NCBI GenBank assembly: GCA_029783825.1 | Contig: JAREIK010001479.1 | Location: 340,102-404,101 of the forward strand | Direction: 5' to 3' | DNA from: Sapria himalayana | Taxonomy: Eukaryota; Streptophyta; Magnoliopsida; Malpighiales; Rafflesiaceae | DNA: 64,000 bases | Shown here: positions 46,000 through 56,589 of the stretch, one piece after another | Layout of the letters: the number at the start of each line of letters is the position of its first letter | Position numbering within the stretch: the first letter of the stretch is position 1 | Program-made: the position numbers and the translations under genes | Notes under the pieces: model-generated | The model's database searches: none | What the model saw: the letters and a program-made list of their open reading frames with translations, nothing else | What the model was told of the DNA's origin: nothing

Positions 46000-48114
46000 A
46001 TGACAAATACAACTAAAACATATTTAAATTTAGAAAATGAAAATATTACGCAGAGGTCTGATGCTGGTGAGATATTGGTTTCTCCAGTCGCCTCAACCCA
46101 AACTTCTAAAAAACAAAAAACTAGGAGGAATTCTGTAGTTTGGACTCATTTTAATATAATAAAACAAAAAAATGTTAGGGGTGAGGAACAATAAATGGTA
46201 CAGTGCAAATATTGTATAAGACTTTTAACATGTAAGAGTTCGTTTGAGAGTAGACACCTTAAGAGGCATGCCGAATTATGCACCAAAAAATATGGACCAT
46301 TAGATTCTAGGCAAACCCAACTTGGCACTACATTTTTTGAGAGTGAATCGAGTTCAGTCTCAAAGTTTACTTCCTTCATATACTCAAGCGAGTTGGGCAG
46401 GGACGACATGGCCAGACTTATCACATTGATGGGTCTTCAAATCAGATTTTCGGAAGACCCAATGGTAGTGCGCATCATGCAGACATATATTCAACTTGCC
46501 TATCGTATGATTCCTAGGTCCACATCTAGGAATGACATACTAAAGATATATAAGTTAGAAAAACAAAAAATAATTAAGGAATTTATGGCATATAGTGGAG
46601 TGGTGTCCATGACGTCCGATATCTGGACAAGTCACGATGAATCTTCTTATGCATGTCTCACCAGCCACTATGTAGATTCAAACTGGACAATCAATAAAAA
46701 AATTTTAGGATTCTCTGAGATTCTTCATCCTCATGATGGCCCGGACATTTTTGAGTGTATGATAAAAATCTTTAGGGAATATAAAATTCAAAATAAAATT
46801 TTTAGTGTCGCATTCAATAACGCTTCTAATAATGGAGTAGCGATCAACATGTTTGTTAGGAATATTAGAGACGCACCATTATGAGAGATCTTTCATGTCA
46901 GATGTATGTGTCACGTGATTAACCTGATTGTTGAAGCGGGTATGAAGGTGTGTTCCCCCGCATTGGATAATATAGGCAATGCACTAAAATATATCCGCAC
47001 TCCTCGCAGACAACAAGAGTTTGGTAGTCTCTATTTGTCTGCGAATCTTAAGAAGAAGAAATTCCAATCGGATGTGAGACATCATTGGAATTACACGTAC
47101 CTGATGTTGGAATCATGTGTTGGATACGAACACGTGATATCTGACTACGTCAATAGTAAGAGTGACGAACTTATTATTGACGACACTGACTGGGCTTCAG
47201 GAATTTCATTTATGAACTTCCTGAAGATATTTTATGACATGACGAACATGTGTTCGTCGGTTTATACGCTCACCACTTGCATTGCACTCCAGTGCATATG
47301 CAACATTAGTAGCATGTTTAGGAAGTATCGAGCGGACCCGACGCTTAGCCATATGGTTGCAGAGATGAAGACCAAGTACTTGAAGTACTAGTCCACCGTT
47401 CCATCTCTTTATTGCCTCGCTGCATGCATGGACCCTAGGGTTAAGGTGGAAGGGGTAGAAAACACCCTGACTTTCATTTCCTCGTGCATGAACCTGGAGG
47501 AGCCACCTGAAGGGTTCATTCACGAGAAGTTGACTGACCTGTTAATATACTAAGATACTAGGTATGATGGTGGTAGTAATGAGACTATGATTACGGACAT
47601 TGATACCTTATTTGGAGATGATGATTTTTCCATTCAGCTAGCGAGGAGGAAACGTATGGGTGGACCATCACATAAGAGCGAGCTTTCTCAGTACTTAGAT
47701 ACCGATTAATGCTCAATCCTATCACATTCTGATACTAAGAATCTTTATTTATTACAGTGGTGGAAATCATATGAGTACACCTTTCCCGTGCTATCTAGGA
47801 TGGCACGGGATCTACTGACTCCTCCAGTGTCGAGCGTAGCATCGGAGTCTGCTTTTTTTGTTGCAGTGAACGTGATATCGAATAGGAGATCGAGATTACG
47901 TCCAGATATTATTGAGGCCTTGGCTTGTTTGAAGGATTGGGAGGATTCGAGGTTTAGCATCCATGATCGTGCTGGAGCTAGGACTGGGAAAGGGACTACA
48001 GTCGCATCCACTTCGATGGTGGAGGAGTTGATTGCCGATGATGATGATCCATATGATACTGATCTTGATGTTGCGGCTGATGATTCTCATGATATGCCGA
48101 TTGATGATTTATGA
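46000..48114 (+). pseudogene. hAT transposase, copy 3: one frame, five stops
   Basis: A single reading frame of 705 codons runs from ATG 46000 (MTNTTKTYLNLENENITQRS) to TGA at 48112-48114. In order: N-terminal tail; BED finger (VVWTHF, then CKYC and HLKRH, about 46135-46290); catalytic core with SDIWTSHDES (46615), RNase H-like fold; hATC domain (VASESAFFVAVNVISNRRSR, about 47835); Asp-rich tail. In-frame stops at 46192, 46882, 47389, 47551 and 47707 each correspond to a single base change relative to the other copies. The second catalytic Asp is Asn (FNNASNN, codon 46816-46818), while the first Asp and the Glu remain. It resembles plant BED-domain hAT transposases of the RICESLEEPER/DAYSLEEPER kind. 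Confidence 0.92.
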
Positions 48115-48635
48115 TGATCTACTATTTTTTGTTTTTGATGTTTTTTTTATTGATTGTACGATTTGTTTGTACGTTGTGTTGAAACTGTAATTTGTTTGGT
48201 TCAAACCTTCGGTTTCAAATAGATGATTGGTCATTTTTCATTTGAGTTGCTTATGTTTTTTTAATTTTTATTTTTACTAACAAAATGTATTGATTTATTT
48301 ATTTTTTTTTGTTTTAATTTTTCATTTAAAAATTAATAACTTTATTATATAATTATAATAAAATTTAAACTAATTTTATTTACAAAAAAGAAAATTTTAA
48401 ACTTTGTTATTTTAATAAATTTTAACATTTTTAAAATTATAAATATATAATACTATACAATATCTAAAATTTTAAATATTTATTAATATTTTATTGAAAA
48501 AAAAAATTTTTTTTTCTGCCTCGAACGGCTCGGCACGGCACGGCAAGGCCTGCCGTGCCTTTGGGCCTTGCCGGGCTCGGCTTTTTTAAACCGTGCCATG
48601 CCTAGCCCGGCCCGTTTGACATCTCTAATTATTTG

Positions 48636-51600
48636 CTTCTCTTTTTTCTTCTTTTTATTCTTCTTTTTATTCTTTATTTCTTCTTTTTATTCTTCTTTTC
48701 ATTGTTTATTTTTTTCTTTTTATTCTTCTTCTTCTCTCACTTCTTCTTATTCTTCTTCTTCTTCTTCTTTTTTTCTTTTTCTTCTATTTCTTCTTTTTCT
48801 TCTCTATTCTTTTTACTATTCTTATTCATCTTATCATTCTTTTTTTCGTTATTTTTTACTTCTCTCTCCTTTTTTTTCTCTTCTTCTTCTTCTTAATTTA
48901 GTTCTTCTTATTTTCTATCTCCTCCTTCTTTATTTAGTTCTCCTTATTTTCTATCTCATTATTATTAATATTATTGTTTTTTATTTTCTGTGTTTTCTTG
49001 TTGTTGTTCTTATTCTTTGCCTTCTTCTTTTTCTATCTTTTTCTTCACGTTCTTCTTCTTCTTCTACTTCTTTTACCGCTTCTTATTTTTGTTCAACTCC
49101 TTATTATTCTTATTCTTTATCTTCTTCTCATTCTTCTTTTTCTCATCCTCCAAGATTTTTTTCCTTCTCCTCCTCCTCCTTCACCTTCTTCTACTTCTTA
49201 TTTTTTAACTTCTTCTTCTTCAACTTCTTCTTCTCATTATTATTCTTCTTCACCATCATAATTAAGATCATCATCATCATCATAATCTTCTTCTTCTTCT
49301 AATTTTTATGCTTCCACTTTTTTTTCATATCCTTCTTTTATTTGCAATATCTTCTTTTTTTTCTACTTCTTCTTTTGCTCATTCTTAATCTTCTTCTTCT
49401 TTTGCTCATTATTATTCTTCTTTTTCGTTATCAACTTCTTTTTTTCATTTGTTTATTTTATTTTTCTTCTTATTCTTCTTTTTGTTTTCAGTCTTTTGCT
49501 TCTTTCTTTTTCTTTTTAATTTTGTTTTTAGTCTTCTACTTCTTTCTTCTTCTTCTTCTTCTTTTTCTCCTACTCTTTCTTCTTATTCTATAGCTTCTTT
49601 TCTTCTTTTTCTTTTCCTTATTGTTCTTCAAATTCTTATTTTTTTATTTTTCTTCTTCTCTTTCTACCTTTTATTCTCCTTCTCCTTCTTCAATTTATTC
49701 TTGTCCCCCTCCTTTTTCTTCTTACCTTCTTCTTCTTCTTCTTTTCAATATTTATTTCTTATTTTTCTAACTCTTCTACTACTACTTTTTCTTCTACTAC
49801 TACGTCTTCTTCTACTACTGCTTCTTCTTATCATTCTTCTACTTCATCTTCATCTTCATCATCTTCATCTTCATCATCTTCTTTTTTTTTCTTCTTCTTC
49901 TCAATCTTGTTCTTCTTCTAGTTCTAATTCTTCTACTACTTTTTTTCCTCCTTATTCTACTCCTTTTCCTTATGCTGCTTCTTCTTCAACTACTTTTACC
50001 ATTCTTCTTTTTTTATTATTTTTCTTTTTGTTGTAGTTCTTATACTTTTTTTTATTTTTTTACTTCTTCTTTTTATCATTCTTCATCATAAAATCTAATT
50101 GTTATTTTTTTTTCTTCTCCTCCTTCTTCTCCTCCGCCTTCTTCTACTCCTCATTCTTCTCATCCTCCTCCTTCTTTTACTTTACTTATTCTTCTACATA
50201 TTCTTCTTCTTATACTTCTTCTTCTTTTTCTTTGACTTCTTCTTATTCATCTTCTTCTTCTACTTCTTATCATTCTTCTTCTTCTTCTTTATTATTCTTC
50301 TTCTACTTCTTTTTCTTTTTGTTTTTCATCATCATCATCTTATTCTTTTTCTCCTTCTTCTTCTGCTACTTTATCTTCATATTCTCTTTCTTCTTATTCA
50401 TCATCATCATCATCTTCTTCTTCTTTATTATCATCTACTTCTTCTTCGTCCTCTTCTTCATTTTATTATTCTTCTTCTCCTTATTCAAAATTATCTTCAT
50501 TTTTCTTCTTCTTTTTCTTCTTCTCCTCATCCTCCTCCTCCATCATTTTTTTCTTTTCATTTTTCTTATTATTCTCATTCTTCTTCTTATTTTTCTTCTT
50601 CTTCATCTTATTTTTCTTCTTCTTCATCTTATCCTCTTCCTCATTCTCTTTTTTCTTATTTTTCTTATTATTCTTCTTCTTTTTATTCTTCTACTACTAC
50701 TTCTTCTTCTTCTCCAACTTATTTTTCTTCTTCTTCTTCTTCTCCACCTTATTTTTCTTTTTTTTATTCTTTTTCTTTTTCTTTTTTCTCTTCCTTCTTC
50801 TACTTCCTCTCATTCTTCTTTTTTTATTGTCTTCTTATTTTACTTTTTTCTTGTATTATTTCTTTTTCTTCTTTATTTTCTTTTATTTCTACTACTACTA
50901 CTACTTTTGTTTTATCTTTTTCTATTTCATCTTCTTTTATTTCATCTTCTTCCCCTTCTTTTCTTTTCTTTTTTCATCTCATTCTTCATTATCTTCTTAA
51001 ACATCATAATCAAAACTATTATCATCATTATCATGATTATCATCATCTCCTTCTTCTTCTACTTTTTTTGCTTCTACTTCTTCTTCTTATCATTCTTCTA
51101 CCTTTTCTTCTTATTCTCATTCTTCTTATTCTTTCTTCTTTTACTTTACTTCTTATTCTTCTTGTTTTCAGTCTTCTTCTTCTTCTATTTTTTTTCTCCT
51201 TCACTTTCTTCTTCTTTCACTTCCTTTTCATCTTCTTCTTCTTCGTCTTCGCCTACTTCTTTTTTTGATTCTTTTTCATCTTCTTCTTCATTTTCTTTTT
51301 CTCCTACTTCTTCTTTTTCTTCTCCTTTTTTTTCTTATTGTTCTTTCACTTTTCATCCTCCTTCTTTTCCTTCTTTATCTTCTCCTTCTTATTCTTCTTC
51401 ATAATTTTCTTCTTTTCCTCTTTCTCTTTTTTTTCTCCTTCTCCTTTTTATTCTTTTTCTTCTTCTTTTTCTTTTTCTTTTTCTTATCCTTCTACATCTT
51501 ATTTTTCTTTTTCTTAATCTTTTTTTCTTCTCCTCCTCCTATTTCAATTTCTTCTTGTCTTCCTCCACCTCATTCTTTTTCCCCTTCTTCTTTTTCTTCT

Positions 51601-52430
51601 TATTCTTCTTCAACTCATTCTACTTATTCTTTTTCTTCTTCTTCTTATTATTCTTTCCTTTCCTCCTCTTCTTAATCATCTTATACTTCTTCTTTAACTT
51701 CTTTTTCTTCTCCTTCTTCTTCTTCTTCTCCATCTTCATCTTCTCTTCATCCTCCTCCACATCCTCCACCTTTTTCTTCTAATTATTTTTCTATTATTAT
51801 TATTATTCTTCTTCTTCTTCTTCTTCTTGCTTCTTATTTTTATTCTTCTTTTTCTTTTTCTTATTCATTTTCTTATTTTTATTCATCTTGTTTTTTTCCT
51901 CTTTATTCCTCTTCTTATTTTTTCCAGCTCTTCATTCTTCTTTTCTCCTTATCCTTCTTATTCTCCTTTTTCTTCTTTTCTTTTCTTTTTCTTCTCATTC
52001 TTCTTCTTCTTTTTCTTCTTTCACTTCTTATTTTTAAATTATTATTTTTCTTCTACTTCATCTTTTCGCTTCTTCTTTAACTTCTTCTTCTTGTTATACA
52101 TTTCATTCTTCTTCTTCATCTTCTACTTCTACTTATTCTTCTTCTAATTCTTTTTCTAATTATTCTTCTTCTTATTCTACAGTTTATTCTTCTATTTATT
52201 TTTATTCTTTTTCTTCTCTTGCTTCTTTTTTTTTTCTTCATAGTCTTTTTCTTTTTCTTCTTCATATTCTTTTTTTGCTTTTTATTCTTCTTCTTCTTCT
52301 TCTTCTTCTTCTTCTTTTTCTCATTTTTCTTATATTTATTTATCAGCTTCTTCTTCTTTTTCTTCTTCTTTTATTGCTTCATTTTCTAATTTTACTTTTT
52401 CCTTTTCTTCTCTTGTTTCAGCTTTTGTTT
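48636..52430 (+). repeat. Giant polypyrimidine tract 2, right part
   Basis: About 3.8 kb of plus-strand pyrimidine continuing the tract interrupted at 45238. It is mostly TTC with TTA and CTA patches and occasional CAT triplets (49260-49285, 51000-51045). Joined to the left part it makes about 5.3 kb. Long open frames here are low-complexity and not genes. The end near 52430 passes into AGCAATGGATTTTTCCCATT. Confidence 0.95.
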
Positions 52431-52657
52431 CTATTGATAGCAATGGATTTTTCCCATTGCAAAAGTTACTATAACAAAAAGATCTTTGATTACATCGCTA
52501 ATTTTGTGACAGAAAAAAATAGAAATGTATTATTCATTTCTAAATAAGTGACGAATTAACAAAAAAAATGCATGATCCATTTCTATTTAAAAATGGATTT
52601 AGAAAAGATATTTTTTGTTTCTATTGTCTACAATAGAAAATATCCCATTTGTGTAGT
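52431..52657. mobile_element. Possible CACTA-type terminal region
   Basis: Read on the minus strand from 52657 it begins ACTACACAAATGGGATATTT, close to the CACTACA start of CACTA elements. Short palindromic subterminal motifs follow (CTATTGT...ACAATAG, CCATTT...AAATGG, GCAATGGGA...TCCATTGC). No matching opposite terminus was found, so both the call and its relation to the adjoining tract are tentative. Confidence 0.4.
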
Positions 52658-53460
52658 TTTTATATGTTGTATATAATATACAAATACATATAGAAATCTT
52701 ATGACCTACAACCAAATAAGTATATCCATATATTATTCATCAAATGACATTCATATAATATTCACTATAAAATAAAATGTTAGATAACAAATATACATGT
52801 CCATAAATTTCAATATATAATTCATACCTTAATTTAAAAAACATTAATGCAAAACCCATATTTTCATATAAAAAACAATCGTTGCAAAAAATTAATAACA
52901 CATCACAAACAACTATGAGTCATCCTATTAAGTATTATCCTTTGGAGATCTGGATGGATCCTCTTTAGAATAATAAAAAATAGATGATGCCTCTACCAAC
53001 TTGCACATTATTTTTTCATCTTCAAAATCTTCTGTTACATTTCATCATCTCTTTTCAATCTTTCAATCTCTCAATTTTTTCATTTCTTCAATTTCGCTTT
53101 GTATTTCTTCATTTATTTCTACATCTCTTCATTCTTTTGTTATATCTCCTCATCTTTCTTTGTAATATATCTTGAATTTCCCTCATCTCCTCGTACAAAC
53201 TCTCATCAAATATGTTATTATAATTAGAAGATAATGATGAAGAACTCCAAATATAACCTAAATAAAATGTAGATGAATCATGCATGGGTACTAAGACCAT
53301 ACATTCATCATTTTTTCAGCTTTACTATGATAGTCTGAAGGTAAATATGCTCAGCATCAATCTCTTGTGCCTCTATAGAAGGATATGTCAATTGTAAAGC
53401 AATTGCAATTTTATTTTTTAGAGGTTTCTATAATTTTTAAAATATAATATAACTCATCAA
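52658..53460 (-). other. AT-rich spacer with a coiled-coil-like open stretch
   Basis: On the minus strand, 53300-53109 encodes a short Glu/Arg/Lys-rich segment (YEEMREIQDILQRKMRRYNK). Similar charged, stop-broken sequence follows. It may be the eroded coiled-coil tail of a transposon accessory protein; no domain can be named. Confidence 0.35.
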
Positions 53461-53466
53461 TTAATA

Positions 53467-53885
53467 CTACAATAAAAATCTCATATAGCTAGGGACAATT
53501 CCCTAGCTATTTGGGAAATTTCCATCGCTAAATGGTAAATAGCGACGAAATACCAATGGATTGTGTCCCTTTCTAAAGTGCTACTTACTAAATTTTAGCT
53601 ATGAAATTTTTCCTAGCTATAAAATTAGCGACGTAAATTTCCTTTGCTAAAAAAGAAAATTTTTGTGGCTAAAATAACAAGATAAACGAAATATTTTATT
53701 GCTAAACAAAAATAACGACGGCTAAATCCCTAGTTAAAGTACCTAGCATTAGAAAATTAGCGACGGAATATCCGTCGCTAATTTTTTATATTTTCCTAGC
53801 TAAATTACCTAGGGAAATTTCCTTCTCTAAATTAGCGAGGGATTTTTCCCTCTCTAATTTAGCTAGGAAATTTTCCCTGGCTATT
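53467..53885. repeat. CACTA subterminal repeats (GCGACGGAA family)
   Basis: At least ten copies of TAGC(T/G)A..-type motifs occur in both orientations, including an inverted pair TTAGCGACGGAATA / TATCCGTCGCTAA at 53758-53783, CTAGGGA...TCCCTAG at 53491-53511, and TAGCGAGGGA...TCCCTCTCTAATTTAGC at 53821-53860. In the En/Spm family such motifs are bound by the TNPA protein. Confidence 0.85.
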
Positions 53886-54499
53886 TTAATTTCAAGAATA
53901 TTTACAGAATTTAAAAAATTTTAAAATTTTTTAATTAAATAACTTATTATTTTTAAATCGTATTGAATAAAAATTGAAACTATAAATAATTTATAATAAA
54001 TAAAAAATAAAATCATTTAATATCTTATTCAAATTCAATAGTTTACAAAATTAAAAAAAAATGACAAACTTTTATTTTTATTCATCAATGTATCTACCGA
54101 CGGTGCATAAAGTATAATATATCCATTCATTGATGTTGCTTTCTCTCCCTCTGCTGCTCCGATCATTATTTTTCTACTACGACAAAGCTATTCGAGTCAC
54201 AGCATGTAATGTCTAGTGAAAATCCCATTAATTATAGAATCTTTGTATGAGGAACAATGCATCATCATATCTGTAAGAAAATTAAACCACTAAGTCAAAA
54301 AAAAAGTTTTGTTTTGATAAATATATAATCTTGCAGTATATAGGTAAATATATACTAGCAATTCACTCGTACATATATTTCTATAGTATATGTACATATA
54401 AACTGAGTACAAATATACTCAGTATATACGTACATAAAATACTATAGTATTAAATGTATGTATATACTTACTTTATTCTTATGTATATATCTCAATAGG

Positions 54500-54905
54500 T
54501 GCTGTTGATGCTGCCCCGCGGCCGCTCCTGCCACTGCTGCCATTGCCAGTGTTGCTGTCAATATCACTGCTACTATCACAACTATCACCGTCGCCATTGC
54601 TGCCGAAGCCGGGGCCATAGGCCGCGGCGGTGGCTGATGCAGCGGCCGCTATTATGGTCGTTGCAGCCGCTGCCACCACTACTACCGCCACTGCTACTGT
54701 TGCCACTACTTTCTTTGCAGCTGCTGCCACTACTTTCTTTGCAGCAGCTGCCTCTGCCTTCTATGCTGCCCCTTCCCCCGCTGCCTCCGCAGCAACAACT
54801 GTCATTGTTACCGATGCTGCCTTCGCTACCTCTGATGTCTCTACTGCCTCCACTACAGCCGCTGCCTCCACTACCACGACTGCCACTACAGCTGGTACCT
54901 CTAAT
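54500..54905. repeat. GC-rich compound triplet island 1 (GCN/CTN)
   Basis: About 400 bp of imperfect GCT/GCC/ACT/CTG triplets in very AT-rich surroundings. All frames stay open and give low-complexity conceptual chains (Ala/Thr on one frame of the plus strand, Leu/Pro on another, Ala/Gly/Ser on the minus strand). No frame shows a domain. Confidence 0.85.
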
Positions 54906-55674
54906 GATAATAGGCTTTTACATACCTATAATTGGCTAAACCTCTACCCAAAAATTTTGGACAAACACAAACATATTCATAGATATATAAAAATAGTTAT
55001 TATAAACATGAATAAACAAAAATTACAGTTGAATGTAATACAGTTTTTAAAAAAATTAATTAAATAATTTAATATTTTAAAAATAAATTTACTAAAAACA
55101 GAAACTATAAAAGAAAAATTTAAATTTAAAAAAAAAATTCATTCAATAACTTATTCTAATATAATATTTTAAATAACAAAAACAAAAAAAAAATAATAAA
55201 AATTATATTACATCTTATTAATCAATATATCTACCGAATGTGCATAAAGTATAATCTATCAATGCATTGATGTTGCTTTCTCTCCCACTACTCCTCCGAG
55301 CACCAACTTTCCGCTGCGAAAATGCTGTCCGAGTCACGATGCTTCATGTTTGTTGAAATATGTGTTCACTTATACAAGCTTTGTATGGAAAACAATGTGA
55401 TACCATATCTATAAAAAATTTAAACCACCGAATCAAATCAAAATAAATAAAAAATAACATTGTTTTGATAAATATATATTTCTACAGTAAATATGTACAT
55501 ATATACTAGCATTTCACTCGTATAGTTATTACTACAGTATATGTACATATAAACTACAGTATTATGCATACATATATACTGAGTACATATATATACTAAG
55601 TATATATGTACATAAAATATTGTAGTATTATATGTACATATATACTGACTATATACGTACATATATACCACATA

Positions 55675-56085
55675 TGTTGTCGTTGCTGCTGCTCCTGCTA
55701 TCGATGTTGCTCCCGCTATCGTTGCTGCTCTCGCTACTGTTGTTGCTCTCACTACCACTGCCGCTCCTGCCTCAGCCACGGTCGCTACCACTGCCACTGT
55801 CGATGCCACTACCACTACCACTGGCACTACTCCCACTGCTGCTGCTGTCGCCGCTGCTAGTGCTGCAGTTGCTGCTGCCATGGCTGCCGGTGCTACCACA
55901 GCCACCCCGCCCACCACCGCTCTACCGCCACCACTACTACTGCCGCTGCTGCCATTGATGCAGTTGCTGCCTCTTCTGCCTCTGCTGCTGCAGCTGCCGC
56001 TGATGTCGCCTCAGCCGCTGCCTCTTCCGCTCCCGCCGCAGCCATCACTATCATCTCTGCCACTGCTGTTGCTGCTGATTATGGG
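55675..56085. repeat. GC-rich compound triplet island 2 (GCN/CTN)
   Basis: Sits at the equivalent position of the second tandem unit. About 410 bp of GCT/GCC/CAC/CTG triplets. It begins TGTCGTTGCTGCTGCTCCTG and ends GCTGTTGCTGCTGATTATGG. The interior triplet order differs from island 1, while the flanking sequence is shared. Confidence 0.85.
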
Positions 56086-56209
56086 CTTTTACATACCTAT
56101 AATAGGCTAAAACTCTACCCAAAAAATTAAGAGACACAAAAATATATTCACAGATATATAAAAACAAATATTATAAACATGAACAAACACAAATAAAAGT
56201 TTATTCTCA

Positions 56210-56585
56210 TATAGCTTAACCAAAAATCCAAAAGATGTCCAACAATTATGTTTATAGATAAAGGGAGTGCAAAAATATAATGTTTTTAGAAAAATAAAGA
56301 TAATATAAGCTAGCCCTCTTTTTTATAAAGCTGAAATCGGTAAATATGGGACCCATGCAATGGAAGGACCATGGGAATGTCTGAATGCTTTGAATCAAAA
56401 TTTTTTCTTCTCTCACATAATGTGTCCTACAAAGATTCATAATTTGGTTAATCAAAAAACCAAAGAACAAAACCAAAATAAAAAAATTGATAAAATATCA
56501 TAATTATTTACTACACATTGACAAAAATAAATAACAGTTCAGAAATAATTCTCATACTCAATCATCCTCATAATTAGTAGGGAAT
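56210..56585. other. AT-rich spacer between triplet island 2 and the TNPA-like gene
   Basis: No recognisable coding domain; it is 3' of the minus-strand Transposase_24-type gene. Confidence 0.5.
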
Positions 56586-56589
56586 TCTA

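Larger units (their letters stand above)
45239..48627 (+). mobile_element. hAT element, copy 3, inserted in pyrimidine tract 2
   Basis: The termini are TAGAGGTGTCAA and TTGACATCTCTA, with near-identical 8-bp flanks. GC-rich subterminal zones (45239-45500 and 48525-48620) carry GGCACGG/GCCCGG motifs. A leader at 45530-45600 contains a perfect 13-bp inverted repeat, AGGGGGCAGAATC and GATTCTGCCCCCT. The transposase runs at 46000-48114. This is the best-preserved copy: 3389 bp, no net frameshift in its coding region, and five point nonsense changes. The flanking TTC sequence on both sides shows that the tract existed before insertion. Confidence 0.92.
54070..56200. repeat. About 1.1 kb tandem duplication inside the CACTA element
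   Basis: Unit 1 (54080-55060) and unit 2 (55215-56200) share the same order: ATCAATRTATCTACCGA, GTGCATAAAGTATAAT, CATTGATGTTGCTTTCTCTC, a GTACATATATAC-rich zone, a GC-rich triplet island, then GGCTTTTACATACCTATAAT and CTCTACCCAAAAA. The right halves of both units retain near-identical flanks around very different triplet interiors. Confidence 0.85.

Noticed and set aside
43838..52547. Long hydrophobic open frames that look like multi-pass membrane proteins
   Set aside because: Low-complexity reading of polypyrimidine tract 2. No start context, no conserved motif, and overlapping open frames.
54499..56110. Ala-, Leu- or His/Cys-rich open frames in the triplet islands
   Set aside because: All are low-complexity in several frames and both strands. 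Without transcript evidence they are treated as repeats.
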